64,000 nucleotides of DNA, taken from the NCBI RefSeq assembly GCF_022869805.1, contig NZ_CP094974.1, positions 992,001 through 1,056,000 on the forward strand. Direction: 5' to 3'. Within the stretch, counting starts at the first letter, position 1. Each line of letters opens with the position of its first letter. Origin of the DNA: Halosolutus halophilus. Its GTDB lineage: Archaea; Halobacteriota; Halobacteria; Halobacteriales; Natrialbaceae. Below, piece after piece: positions 36,400 through 46,300 of this stretch. Below the pieces are notes generated by a model. It had not been told where the DNA came from, made no database searches, and worked only from the letters and a program-made list of their open reading frames with translations. The position numbers and the translations under genes were made by a program.

Positions 36400-36508
36400 C
36401 CGAAGTCGATCGATTTCGTCGACGAGATCCCGAAAACGCCGTACGTCAAGATGGACGAGAAGACGCTTCGCGCCGTACTGGGACGACGAGGAGCGGGCCG
36501 TCGGCTGA
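36400..36508 (+). pseudogene. C-terminal remnant of an AMP-forming acyl-CoA synthetase
   Basis: One frame reads SIDFVDEIPKTPYVKMDEK then TLR, matching the C-terminal motif (EFVDELPKTxxGKIDKKALR) of acyl-CoA synthetases. The +2 frame then continues PYWDDEERAVG to a TGA at 36506-36508, the usual end of haloarchaeal members. The two pieces would join if two bases were missing near 36470. The glycine before the catalytic lysine region is valine here. Nothing of the N-terminal domain remains. Confidence 0.75.
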
Positions 36509-36655
36509 CCCTGTCCTCGTTCTTTCGGGCGAGAGGCGTCACTCTCGGAGGCGGCGATCACGCGCCCGGTCGTCGTCGGTTCGACAACGGCCCACACGCC
36601 GTCTCGTGGTCTGTCTCCGCGCCACCGACCACTGTCTTCCAGTACCTCCGAGGGG

Positions 36656-36862
36656 TCACCCGCGCCGCTGCTGTATTCCCTCTAGCGCGGCCGAGCGGGT
36701 CGTGTATCCGATCCCGATCGCATCACAAGCCACACACTCCCAGCGGTATTCGCCCCTGAATCCGCGGATCGAAACGGGAGCGTCGCAGTCGGGACAGCGC
36801 CTTCGCCGACGGGCCTCTCGGACTCGCTCGAGGATATCGACAACGGTCCTGTTCTCGTTCAT
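36656..36862 (-). CDS. Small zinc-ribbon protein (68 aa)
   Basis: A 68-residue protein with a helical basic N-terminus (VVDILERVREARRRRR), then CPDC and CVAC knuckles around a short hairpin, and a C-terminal helix. The start ATG at 36862 is six codons inside the open frame and follows an A/T-poor region. It belongs to the zinc-ribbon microproteins common in this window; role unknown. Confidence 0.7.
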   Translation of the reverse strand: MNENRTVVDILERVREARRRRRCPDCDAPVSIRGFRGEYRWECVACDAIGIGYTTRSAALEGIQQRRG

Positions 36863-37259
36863 GCCACCTCCTGCTGGCAATCGTTCTCATATAGGCTTTC
36901 CCGTTCGCGACAGCCCTCGACGGACAGTCCGCGGGAAGACGTTGAGGCGACTCGTCGCGACGCACCGTCCTCGCGATCGGTGGCCTGATCGACCGGTCGA
37001 CACCACCAGCGTTCCCCCGGCCCGTTGCGGAAACGTTTGCCAACAGCTGGTAGGTTTATATTCGTTTACTCGCTATGCTGAAGCGGGTTCGTAGCGATCC
37101 GGTACCCGACTACGAGTCCGAATTCCATACCAGTCTGAACTCGCGGAGTTCAGTTTCCTGTCAGGGCATCCATCCCTGACCTTCCTGCGACACGCATCTA
37201 CCGAGTGCACAACAGCGGCGAACTCGTCAGCGGCGCCACTCGCGATCGGCTGGGTCGAG
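36863..37259. other. Intergenic region, no gene seen
   Basis: The sequence includes an imperfect inverted repeat around CTGAACTCGCGGAGTTCAG (37135-37153; arms CTGAACTC/GAGTTCAG), which may form a hairpin downstream of the E1 operon end. No credible frame. Confidence 0.5.
37135..37153. terminator. Hairpin downstream of the E1-alpha/beta operon
   Basis: CTGAACTC GCG GAGTTCAG is a perfect 8-bp stem with a 3-nt loop, about 107 nt beyond the minus-strand E1-beta stop. A terminator or processing role is an inference; no strong T-tract follows on the minus strand. Confidence 0.35.
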
Positions 37260-38240
37260 TCAGACCTCGCTGACCTCCCGGATCGCCTCCGTGACCCGGG
37301 TCGCGTTCGGGAGCTGGAAGTCCTCGAGTTCGTACAGCGGGTAGACCGCGTCCCACCCGGTGACGCGCGCGATCGGCGCCTCCTGGTAGAACAGGGCCTC
37401 CTCCTGGAGGAGCGCCGTGATCTCGCCGGCCAGGCCGCCCGTCCGCGGCGCCTCGTGGACGACCACGGCCCGGCCGGTCTTTTTGAAGGAGTCGACGATC
37501 GTCGCTCTGTCCATCGGCGATAGCGTCCGGAGATCCACCACTTCGACGTCGATCTCCTCCGCCAGTTCGTCGGCCGCGTCGAGGGTTGGCCGGGTCATCG
37601 CGCCCCAGGTGAACGCGGAGACGTCCTCGCCCTCGCGCCGCACGCTCGCGTCGCCGATCGGCACCTCGTAGGTTCCTTCGGGGACCGCCTCGCGGAACGC
37701 GCGGTAGATCTTCTTCGGTTCGAAGAACAGGACCGGATCCGGGTCGCGAATCGCCGCCGTCAGCAGCCCTTTCGCGTCCCGTGGCGTACTCGGGACGATT
37801 ACCTTGAACCCAGGGTGGTGGACGAAAATCGCCTCCATCGATTCCCCGTGCAGGTCGGGCGCGCGAACCCCGCCGCCGAACGGCGCGCGCACGACCAGCT
37901 GGCCGGGAAACTGCCCCCGCGAGCGGGCGTTCATGCGGGCGGCCCGGGTGAACAGTTGCTCCAGCGCGGCGTAGGTGAAGCCCATGAACTGGATCTCCGC
38001 CACGGGCCGCAGTCCGGAGGCGGCCAATCCGATGGCCGCCCCCGCGATCCCCGTCTCCGTGAGCGGCGTGTCGACGACCCGATCGGGGCCGAACGCGTCG
38101 CGAAGGCCCTCGGTCGCACGGAAGACGCCCCCGGATCGACCGACGTCCTCGCCGAGGACGACGACCGACTCGTCGCGGGCCATCTCGTCGTGGAGTCCTT
38201 CGGCGACCGCCTCGACCAGCGTGAGCGTGTCGGCCGCCAT
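37260..38240 (-). CDS. 2-oxoacid dehydrogenase E1 component, beta subunit
   Basis: A 326-residue transketolase-type subunit that with E1-alpha decarboxylates a 2-oxoacid using thiamine diphosphate. The motifs VVLGEDVGRSGGVF, TPLTETGIAGAAIGLA, EIQFMGFTYAAL and a C-terminal VVHEAPRTGGLAGEI follow the family. Its ATG lies 2 nt after the E1-alpha stop. No E2 or E3 gene is present here, so the complex must be completed elsewhere. Pyruvate versus branched-chain substrate is not resolved. Confidence 0.93.
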   Translation of the reverse strand: MAADTLTLVEAVAEGLHDEMARDESVVVLGEDVGRSGGVFRATEGLRDAFGPDRVVDTPLTETGIAGAAIGLAASGLRPVAEIQFMGFTYAALEQLFTRAARMNARSRGQFPGQLVVRAPFGGGVRAPDLHGESMEAIFVHHPGFKVIVPSTPRDAKGLLTAAIRDPDPVLFFEPKKIYRAFREAVPEGTYEVPIGDASVRREGEDVSAFTWGAMTRPTLDAADELAEEIDVEVVDLRTLSPMDRATIVDSFKKTGRAVVVHEAPRTGGLAGEITALLQEEALFYQEAPIARVTGWDAVYPLYELEDFQLPNATRVTEAIREVSEV

Positions 38241-38242
38241 GG

Positions 38243-39358
38243 TTACCACCGGAACGCCTCCTCGCCGTGTCTCTCGTAGAGGTCCAGCAGCTCCGCCCGC
38301 TGGCTCTCGACGTAGTCCGGCGGGTTGGCGAACACCTCGTCGAACACGTCGCCGGGGCCCTGCTCCGCCGCCACCGCGAGCGCCTCGTCGGCCGCCTCCC
38401 GAGCTCGCTGCTCGGCGGCCTCGCGCACCGACGCGGCGTACTCCTCGTCCCAGAGCCCGCGGTCCTCGAGCACCCGCTCGTAGCGGTCGATCGGATCGCG
38501 CTCGCGCCACGGTTCGATCGCCTCCTCGGATCGGTAGCGCCCGTGGTCGTCGCTCGAGGAGTGGGCGCCGCGACGGTAGGTCAGCGCCTCGAGCAGCACC
38601 GGCTCGCCGTCCCGGGCACGCTCGACGGCGCACCGGGTTTCGCGGTAGGTCGCCAGCACGTCGTTTCCGTCGACCAGCACGCCGTCGAACCCGTAGCCGG
38701 CCGCCCGCTGGGCAAACGTGTCGGCGGCGGTCTGTTCCTCGACGGGGGTCGAGATGGCCCACTGGTTGTTGAGCACCAGGAACACGACCGGGAGCTCGAG
38801 CACGCCGGCGAAGTTGAGCCCGGCGTGGAAATCGCCCTTGCTCGCCCCGCCGTCGCCGACCGTGACGAGCCCGACCTCGTCGTATCCCTGCAGCTTGCGC
38901 CCCCACACGAGCCCGGCCGTCTGCGGGAGCTGCGTGCCGACAGCGACGATGTGGGGCAGCCGCCGTTCGTACGGGTCCATCCGGTCGATGTCGTCGGTTT
39001 CCCACGTCTCGTATCCGCGAAGCCAGAAGAGGAGGATGTCCTCGAGCGGCCGCCCGCGCTGGATGTGGGCCCCGTACTGGCGCCACTCGGTGTTGAGCCA
39101 GTCCCGATCGGCGAGCGCCGCCGCCGGCCCCACGTGGGCCGCCTCCAGGCCGCGACACTCCATCCAGAAGTGAAACTCCCCCCGCCGCTGCAAGGTCCGG
39201 CCCCGCTCTTCGAGGGCCCGCGCCTGTACCATCGACTCGTACAGCTCCCGGAACTCGTCGTCGTCGAGCTCGAGGGCCGCAACCTCGGCCGCGTCGTAGG
39301 AGCCGTCCGGGGCAACGATTCGCTTGCACTCGTCGTACTCCTCCGGAACCCTGGTCAT
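38243..39358 (-). CDS. 2-oxoacid dehydrogenase E1 component, alpha subunit
   Basis: A 371-residue thiamine-diphosphate-binding subunit. The TPP motif runs from GDGGASKGDFHAGLNFAG (about 168-185) to NNQWAIS at 197-203, and TLQRRGEFHFW near 55-65 is the substrate-side region. Start is ATG 39358, three codons inside the frame. It forms a two-gene operon with E1-beta, separated by 2 nt. Long frames in the alternate phase extend over this gene and are shadows. Confidence 0.93.
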   Translation of the reverse strand: MTRVPEEYDECKRIVAPDGSYDAAEVAALELDDDEFRELYESMVQARALEERGRTLQRRGEFHFWMECRGLEAAHVGPAAALADRDWLNTEWRQYGAHIQRGRPLEDILLFWLRGYETWETDDIDRMDPYERRLPHIVAVGTQLPQTAGLVWGRKLQGYDEVGLVTVGDGGASKGDFHAGLNFAGVLELPVVFLVLNNQWAISTPVEEQTAADTFAQRAAGYGFDGVLVDGNDVLATYRETRCAVERARDGEPVLLEALTYRRGAHSSSDDHGRYRSEEAIEPWRERDPIDRYERVLEDRGLWDEEYAASVREAAEQRAREAADEALAVAAEQGPGDVFDEVFANPPDYVESQRAELLDLYERHGEEAFRW

Positions 39359-39690
39359 GGATAGCACGTCTCGCTCGGCTGTGATATATGTTGACGCCTC
39401 TTGGGCCGGGGTCGCTCGTCGAGTTCACTGGTGCGATCGGTCTCGGGATCGATCGCCGGGCCGCGCCCGATCGCAACGCTCGTCTCGTGGGCACCACGTT
39501 CGAACGCATCCCCGAATTCTCGCTCACGACCGATGCGAACTTCCCGTTGAGAGTCCTAGCAATTCCGTTAGAATGACCGTCCTATTCGTCGAGGACCTGA
39601 CGGAATGTTCCATCAATCTCCGGTGATATCTAACTACGAGTGAGGACGTGCGGCCGAGTCACTTATCCCTCCCCATCGACAGATTCGATC
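39359..39690. other. Divergent intergenic region, no gene seen
   Basis: It separates the E1-alpha start (minus) from the response regulator (plus). Short open frames have mixed composition and no motif. Confidence 0.5.
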
Positions 39691-40146
39691 ATGGATAGCC
39701 GCCCCTCAAACCTCCCTGAGGCGCAAATATTATTGATCGAGGATAACCCTGGGGACGTACGTCTGATCGAAGAAGCCTTCCACGACGGCCAGATCAACAA
39801 TCACCTGCACACTGTCACTGATGGTCGAGAAGCACTGGACTTCGTTCACCGCCAGGACGAATACGTGGATGCACCCCGCCCAGACATCATCCTCTTAGAC
39901 CTCAACTTGCCGCGAGTGGACGGTGAAGACGTTCTTCATGAAATCAAACATCACCCGGAACTGGAACACGTCCCCGTCATTATTCTGTCTGGACTGGACG
40001 ACGAACTCATCGAATCACGCGACCTCGATCACGATGCAGACGAAGATGCAGTCCTCGAAAAACCGGTTGATCCCGGCGAGTTCGTTGACGTGATATGCGG
40101 ATTCGACGACTTCCGGTTGTCCATTGTTCGTACTCGGGACGAGTAG
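39691..40146 (+). CDS. Single-domain response regulator (CheY/Rcp1-like)
   Basis: A 151-residue receiver domain without output domain. Acidic residues E17-D18 of LLIEDNPGDV, phospho-acceptor D70 in ILLDLNLP, S100 in IILSG and K124 in LEKPVDP are all in place. This NPGDV-type receiver is the usual partner of haloarchaeal multi-PAS histidine kinases. No kinase is adjacent, but a kinase with a broken copy of the same receiver type lies 3 kb away. Start ATG 39691. Confidence 0.92.
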   Translation: MDSRPSNLPEAQILLIEDNPGDVRLIEEAFHDGQINNHLHTVTDGREALDFVHRQDEYVDAPRPDIILLDLNLPRVDGEDVLHEIKHHPELEHVPVIILSGLDDELIESRDLDHDADEDAVLEKPVDPGEFVDVICGFDDFRLSIVRTRDE

Positions 40147-40536
40147 GACCTCCACGTGGAATTTCGAGCGGTTGTGCCGGTCACCGATCGGAAGGACGAT
40201 AACCCGCTTTGGAACTGCCTCACCTGTACTTATCGCTGAGGGTGCCATCATCAGCTGTGGAATTCAACAGAGCCAATCAGCGCCGTCGATCGCAGCCCGT
40301 AATTCGACCACTCCTTTCGACCGTGGTAAGACACGGCGCGTACTATGAGCCGCTTCTGGACAATGCGTCGCCAACGGCTGATTGGAGGTATCGGAGTTCC
40401 TGAAAATTGAGCGGTGTGTCTCAGCAGCGTCTCGTGTGATGTCGAAGCTAGTCGCGCCGAGGTGGACTACGCCGATACGGCGATCGTCTGGGAACTCGAC
40501 CCTCCCTCGGTCGTCCGTAACGCGATCGACGTCCCG
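40147..40536. other. Region without a supported gene
   Basis: No frame shows convincing haloarchaeal composition; the minus strand continues a decayed gene from 40537. Confidence 0.4.
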
Positions 40537-40846
40537 ATGAAGTTCGTGGACTGACACTCGTCTGCTTCCCAACTCCGACACCTCGTCCCTCAGTTGCCGA
40601 ACGATGGCTTCACTTGGACGGCCGTACAGATCGATGGATTCGAGTTCGATGAACTCCCCGATCGGCGGAAACTTCGGACCCGCAACCTCCACGTGAAACT
40701 CCAACGACGCCTGATCACCGTGTATATGCACCGCGGTCATTCGCTGTCCATCGCCACTGATAGACGTTGACGGCCAGAATCTCTGGCTCATTGGCCTCGA
40801 CGAAGTTCACCAGTTCCGCCATCGCCGTCTCGAGTTGCAATTCGTC
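40537..40846 (-). pseudogene. Frameshifted monooxygenase/ABM-like gene remnant
   Basis: Minus-strand frame one reads DELQLETAMAELVNF, VEANEPEILAVNVY and then turns to nonsense. The next frame, starting within a base or two (about 40760), continues SGDGQRMTAVHIHGDQASLE, FHVEVAGPKFPPIGEF and IDLYGRPSEAIVRQLRDE. The joined protein resembles haloarchaeal antibiotic-biosynthesis-monooxygenase-like proteins, which share NVY, HVHPDSASLE and YGRPSE phrases. The join at NVY is what a one-base insertion would give. The N-terminus is missing or replaced by a Gly-rich stretch. Confidence 0.65.
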
Positions 40847-40929
40847 CGTCTTTGAGCCACCTCCACCCGAAGTTGGACCACCGCCCGAGAGGACCGAATA
40901 GCTATACCGCCGGGTCGCGTACGAGTGCC

Positions 40930-41739
40930 ATGTTATCAAGCACCACGGGGTCCCCCCTCGAAGACACTGAGTTTCTCGTGCGGTCAGAACACCGTGTTAA
41001 AGCGCTCGGCGCCCTGGCCAGGCGTCCCCAGAGCCGTGCCGACCTCCGGACACGCACCGAAGTTTCACGGTCTACGATAGGACGCACGTTGCGCGAGTTC
41101 GAAGAACGACAGTGGATCAGGAGGGACGGACACCAGTTCGAGGCCACGCAACTGGGTGCGTTCGTCGCGTCGGGAATGCAGGAGCTGATCGAACGGATCG
41201 AAATCGAGCACACGCTCCGAGACATCTGGGAATGGCTCCCGTCCGAGGCAAGCGGTTTCACCATCGAGATGGCGTCCGAGGCGGTCGTGACGGACGCCGG
41301 TGCCGACGACCCCTACGGCCCCGTGAACCGATTCGTGTCGCTGCTCCGGAAGACGGACCGGTTTCGGTTCGTCGGGTACGATGTCGCCCTGCTCGAGCCG
41401 TGTAAGGACGAACTCTCCCAGCGGATCCTCGACGGCATGCGGACGGAGATCATCGATCCGCCAAGCGTTGCGAAGTACGTCCTCGCAGCCCACAGGGACC
41501 ACTGTTCTGCGCCGTTGGAGAGCGGCAATCTGACGGTCCTGGTACACGACAACGTGCCTTCGTACGGGGTCAGTCTCTTCGACGACCGGATCGCAATCAG
41601 CGGCTACAACCCCGACAGCGGGACGGTCCAGGTATTGCTCGATACCGACGCCTCGGAGGCGCGTGAGTGGGCGGAATCGACCTACGAAGCCTACCGACGC
41701 GGGGCGCGACCGTTCACTCTCGAGCCGACCGTAGAGTGA
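40930..41739 (+). CDS. Winged-helix transcriptional regulator
   Basis: A 269-residue protein with an N-terminal HTH (SEHRVKALGALARRPQSRAD then TEVSRSTIGRTLREFEERQW, about 17-60) and a larger ligand-binding-like domain (80-260) with VLVHDNVPSYGVSLFDDRIA. This layout is widespread in haloarchaeal HTH regulators. Start ATG 40930 follows the TATA-like GCTATACC at about 40901, 27-30 nt upstream. Target unknown. The neighbouring decayed gene on the opposite strand may have been its former partner. Confidence 0.85.
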   Translation: MLSSTTGSPLEDTEFLVRSEHRVKALGALARRPQSRADLRTRTEVSRSTIGRTLREFEERQWIRRDGHQFEATQLGAFVASGMQELIERIEIEHTLRDIWEWLPSEASGFTIEMASEAVVTDAGADDPYGPVNRFVSLLRKTDRFRFVGYDVALLEPCKDELSQRILDGMRTEIIDPPSVAKYVLAAHRDHCSAPLESGNLTVLVHDNVPSYGVSLFDDRIAISGYNPDSGTVQVLLDTDASEAREWAESTYEAYRRGARPFTLEPTVE

Positions 41740-41995
41740 TTACAGCGTGGCATCAGCAGCCGGGTATCGTCCCGCTTGGTCAGTCGAGGGGGCAGGAATA
41801 CGCTGGCGGCTAATTTCCGTTGCTGTCTCACCGTCTGTCGGTGCTGGCGACTACCGTGGGCAACGAGGTGGTCCCCATATCGTGGCCGCCCTGCAGCAGG
41901 TGACCAGGTGTCGCCGACTGCATGGCAGTCAGTGGGGGCCGGAAGGTCACTAACTGCCTACATATTCCTCCGAACTGTAGCCTCTCTCGCCGACA
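41740..41995. other. Intergenic region, no gene seen
   Basis: About 255 nt with no credible frame; the promoter of the following membrane gene should lie at the right end. Confidence 0.4.
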
Positions 41996-42541
41996 ATGAG
42001 CGTAGAACAACCAACAGTTGACGGACACGGTACTGACACTAACTACGAACACGGACGTGGGTTACGACTCGGATCGTTCCTGATGGCGCTCGCGGGCGTC
42101 GCCTTCGTCGGGTACGGAGTCGTCTTCCTCGCCAGGACGTTCTCCGGTACCGGCTTCGAGCTCGGCGTCGCAAGCCTGAACGGGGCCACTCGGGCGGATC
42201 TCAACGCGATCGACCCGGCCATCGTCCACTACATCAACCATCTTCACGTTGCCACTGCGGCGTTTATCATCGCCACCGGGTTCGCCATCACGGCGCTGGC
42301 GTGGTATGGGGTTCGGAGTGGACAGCTGTGGGCGTGGACAACGGCGGTCGTCGCCGCCGTGGTCGCGCTGGGCATCGCACTCCCGATGCACTACATGGAT
42401 CTCTTCACCCACAACTGGGTGTCGCACCTCGGTCCCATCTACCTCGCAACGATCGTATTCGTGGTCGGTGCTGGACTCGCGTACCGGGGGGTGCGATTCG
42501 GGTCCCAGCCAGCAGACTCAAACGGGGAGACCGGAGCCTAA
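41996..42541 (+). CDS. Four-span membrane protein
   Basis: A 181-residue protein with spans near 27-48, 82-104, 113-133 and 146-166. A His-rich middle (YINHLHVATAAF) and HYMDLFTHNWVSHLG place several histidines near membrane interfaces. No named family is recognised. The GYD gene starts 28 nt downstream and may be co-transcribed. Confidence 0.75.
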   Translation: MSVEQPTVDGHGTDTNYEHGRGLRLGSFLMALAGVAFVGYGVVFLARTFSGTGFELGVASLNGATRADLNAIDPAIVHYINHLHVATAAFIIATGFAITALAWYGVRSGQLWAWTTAVVAAVVALGIALPMHYMDLFTHNWVSHLGPIYLATIVFVVGAGLAYRGVRFGSQPADSNGETGA

Positions 42542-42569
42542 CGGCTCTCTTCCGACGTTACCTTGACCA

Positions 42570-42863
42570 ATGCCAACATACGTATTCCTGACCACGTTCA
42601 CCCAACAGGGGATCGAACACGTCTCCGACAGCCCCGACCGGACCGAAGATGCGAAAGCCGAGGTCGAGTCGATGGGCGGGACGTGGAAGGCGTTTTTCGT
42701 CACGATGGGACGGTACGACGGCCTCGTTATCGCCGAGTTCCCGGACGATGAAACCGCTGCGCAAGCGGCTCTCACGCTCGCCAGCAGCGGCAACGTCACG
42801 ACCGAGACGCTTCGGGCCTTCACACTGGACGAGTTCCGCGACCTTGTCGACACCATGCCGTAA
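42570..42863 (+). CDS. GYD domain-containing protein
   Basis: A 97-residue ferredoxin-like fold protein of the GYD family. It starts YVFLTTFTQQGIEH and contains the family signature TMGRYDGLVIAEFPDDETAA. GYD proteins are small, often dimeric and of unknown function. Start ATG 42570; a 28-nt gap separates it from the membrane gene upstream. Confidence 0.88.
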   Translation: MPTYVFLTTFTQQGIEHVSDSPDRTEDAKAEVESMGGTWKAFFVTMGRYDGLVIAEFPDDETAAQAALTLASSGNVTTETLRAFTLDEFRDLVDTMP

Positions 42864-42999
42864 ATCGCTCCCCCTCCGTGAGGCATCGGATCTGTCCGTC
42901 CCACGTTGACGCGACGATGGATGCAGTCGCCGTCATCGGATTCGTAGACGGACAGGTGACGAAACCGAACGGGATGTCGTTACGGCAAACGTGCAGCCA

Positions 43000-43325
43000 T
43001 CACTGGAGGGCTGCGTCCGTGAATCGTTCCCGGGTCTGCTGCCCTCTCGGTTCGCACGACGGGCACAATCGGACGACCGAGAGCCAGCGCTGGTCGAGTG
43101 AGTGGCCGATGTCGATGAATTCGGCAGGACCGACCGGTTTCGGGAAATGGACGCTGTCTGGATGGGGCGCGTCGGCGTACGCGTTGCGCTGGAAGAGTGT
43201 GCTCCGCGCCTCGAGCCTGCCTTCCACGACGTAGAACGTATCGTCGATCCGTCCTTCCTTGAATGCCTCCTTCGTGAGGCGACGTCACCTGGAGTATCCC
43301 CGACCAACAGGATGTCCGCGGGTCG
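43000..43325 (-). pseudogene. Response-regulator remnant, frameshifted and internally deleted
   Basis: Just after the kinase stop (minus strand) the sequence reads ADILLVGDTPGDV, matching receiver N-termini (ILLVEDNPGDV). After a frame change it reads LTKEAFKEGRIDDTFYVVEG, then LFQRNAYADAPHPDSV, and jumps directly to FPKPVGPAEFIDI and LDQRWLSVVRLC, the receiver C-terminus. The stretch with the phospho-acceptor aspartate (LLDLNLP in the intact gene at 39691) is deleted. It was evidently the kinase partner in the same operon. Confidence 0.8.
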
Positions 43326-43337
43326 CAGTCCCGCCGC

Positions 43338-46300
43338 TCAGTCAGTGGCTCCTTCCTTATCTGCCGGCAGCGTGAACGAGAAGGTCGCGCCCTCGCCGGG
43401 GTCGGAGTCGACCCAGATGTCTCCGTCGTGTCGTTCGACGATCCGCTCGCAGAGTGCGAGTCCGATGCCGGTCCCGGAGTGGTCGCTAGCGTGGAGGCTC
43501 TGGAACACCTCGAAGACGCGCTCTCTGTCCTCGGGGTCGATGCCGATTCCCTCGTCGCTGACCGAGATCACCCATTCGTCGGTGTTCCGCTCGGCTGCGA
43601 CGTGGACTCGCGGCGGTTCGTCGCCGCTGTATTCGATCGCGTTGGACAGCAGGTTCTGGAACACCTGGTTGAGCTGGCCGCCGTCGCCGTAGACGCGGGG
43701 CAGTTCCTCGGCGATGATCTCGGCGTCGCTCTCCTCGATTTTTACCTGCAGGTCCTGCAGGACGTCCTCGAATACGGCGTCGAGGTCGACCGACTCGAAC
43801 GAGTCGCCTCTGGTGTCGACCCGGGAGTACTGGAGCAACCCCTCGATCATCTCGCGCATGCGATCGGCGCCGTCGACCGCGTACTCGAGGAACTCCTCGC
43901 CGTCCCCGTCGAGAACGTCTCCGTAGCGGCGCTCGAGCAACTGCAGATAGCTCGAGACCATCCGCAGCGGTTCTTGAAGATCGTGAGAGGCGGCGTACGC
44001 GAACTGCTCTAAGCGCTCGTTGGACTCCTGGAGCTTCTGCTCGTACTCCCGCCGTTCGGTGACGTCCTGGACGACGAGCATGCCCGCATACACCTCGTCG
44101 TCGGCGTTCCTGACGGGCAAGGTCTGATTGTACAGGTGCCGGCCGGAGTATTCGGTCTCGAAGGAGTTCGACTCCCCCTCGAGTGCGGCCTGGAAGTACG
44201 GCTCGACCTCCTCGAGGAGGTCATTCGGATAGAGTTCGCGAACGCTGACTCCGATCCGGTCCTCGGGATCGAGGCCTTCCGCTTGCAGGAGCTGGCCGCC
44301 CGCGGCCGTGTAACGCAGGTCTTCGTCGAACAGCGCCACCGCACCGTTGGGGAAGTCCTCCACGAGCGTCCGGTAGCGCCGTTCGGACTCCTCGAGGGCC
44401 CGCTCGTGCTCCTTGCGCTCGGTGATGTCCTCGGCGATACCGATGACGCGGTCCCGCCCGTCGGTGCGGACGGGACCGGCCCGAACCTTGAGCCACCGGA
44501 CTTCGCCGTCGGGACGGACGATACGGTATTCATCGTCGAACCCTTCGTCCGGTACGTCGGCGTATGTCTCCTCGACGCGCTGGCGGTCGTCCGGGTGGAC
44601 CGCCTCGATGAACGTAACGGGATCGTCGTACAGCGACTCTCGATCGCGGCCCCAGATCTCCTCGTAGGCCGGGTTGAGGTAGAGGATTTCCCGCGTGTCG
44701 GGGTCGGACATCCAGACCATCTCGTCGAGGTTCTCAGCGAGCATCCGAAACTTCGCCTCGCTCTCTTCGAGCGCCCGCTCGCGCTCCTTGCGCTCGGTGA
44801 TGTCTCGACCGATGCCCGCCAGCACCGGGTTCCCGTCGGGGTCGTCGAGCGTTGATGTGACGAACTCGTAGGGGACGGACTCGCCGTCCCTGGTGACCAG
44901 TTCCGCTTCGGCCTGCGCGCTCCCAGTCTCGAACCCCTCGGCGATGGCGTCCGCGATCGTCTCCTGGTCGTCCTCGTCGAAGGCTTCCAGGGCCTGCATC
45001 GACGCGATCTCCCTATCCGAGTAGCCGGTTACCTCGCAGACGCTCTCGTTCCACCGCTGTATGGTTCCGTCTGCGTCGAGGACGTAGAACATGTCGTCGA
45101 TGGCGTCCAGGATCCGGTCGGTGTACTCCCTGTACTGCTCGAGTTTGTGTTCGTACGCTCGGCGCTCGGTGACGTCCCGGACGACGAGCATGCCCGCGTC
45201 CACATCGTCGTTAGCGTTCCTGACCGGGAGGGCGTGGGCCGATAGATGTCGGCCGCGGTACTCGACCTCGAAGGAGTTTGCCTCGCCTGCGAGTGCGGCC
45301 TCGAAGTAGGGTTCGATCTCGTCGAGGAGGTCGTCCGGATGGAGTTCGCGGATGCTGCGCCCGATCCGGTCTTCCGGCTCCACGTCGAGTTCGTTCAGGA
45401 TCTGCCCGCCGACGGCGGTGTACTCGAGGTTCTCGTCGAACAGCCCCACCGAGCCGTTGGGAAAGTTCTCCACGAGCGTCCGGTAGCGCCGCTCGCTCTC
45501 CGCGAGCTTGCGCTGGGTCTCTACGTGTTCGGTGATGTCCTGAGACATCCCCAGCGCGGCGAAGACGTCGCCATCGCTGTCTCGGACGGGTGCGATCTGG
45601 AACTGATAGACCAGACCATCGGATTCGACTTCGAACGTGCTGGAGTCCCCATCGAGCGCGGCCTCGTAGCGGGGGACGAGTTCGTCGGCCAGTTCTGACG
45701 GTATGGCTTCCCTCACCGGCTTCCCTACCACCTCTTCGGCGGTAACGCCGGCCGCGTCGAGTGGGTCGCCGCCGCCGGTTCGGTAGTAAAGATCCTCGTC
45801 GACGAGCGCGACGGCGCCATTGGGGAAGTGTTCGACCAGCGCCCGGTAGCGCTGCTCGGACTCCTCGAGCGCTCGCTCGCGCTCCTTGCGCTCGGTGATG
45901 TCGCGATCGGAGACGATGATGGAGACGACGTCACCGTCGTCGTTCGTGACCGGCCGGACGTAGCCGCTGAGGGTGTACCGCTCGCCGTCGGGACGAGTGA
46001 GGTCAGCCTCGAAGTCGACGTACTCGCCGTCGGCTGCCCGCCTGACCCACTCCTTGACGTCATCCTGGACGCCATTCCCTCCCTCCCACCAGGGGGTCTC
46101 CCAGAACGGCTCTCCGGTCACTGCTTCGAGATCGGCATCGATGTACTCCAGAGCCGTCCCGTTGATGTCCAGCACCGTCCCGTCCGGTTCGAGTAGCCCG
46201 ACGAGGATGTTCGGGTCCTCGAAGATGGCCTCGTACCGGCGTTCCTTCCGCTGCAGGTCCCGCTCGCGCTCCTGGCGTGTGATGGCTGACGTGAGGACGT

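Noticed and set aside
36863-37259. tRNA or structured RNA gene downstream of the E1 operon
   Set aside because: No cloverleaf or T-loop consensus could be found, only a short hairpin.
37260-39527. A single 755-codon frame spanning both E1 genes
   Set aside because: Only its E1-beta part is real. Over E1-alpha it is out of frame, Arg/Gly-rich and lacks motifs, while the alternative frame is a complete E1-alpha ending 2 nt before E1-beta.
40430-40555. Plus-strand frame ending in WELDPPSVVRNAIDVPMKFVD
   Set aside because: Looks protein-like but lies opposite the decayed ABM-like gene end, has no start and no continuation upstream.
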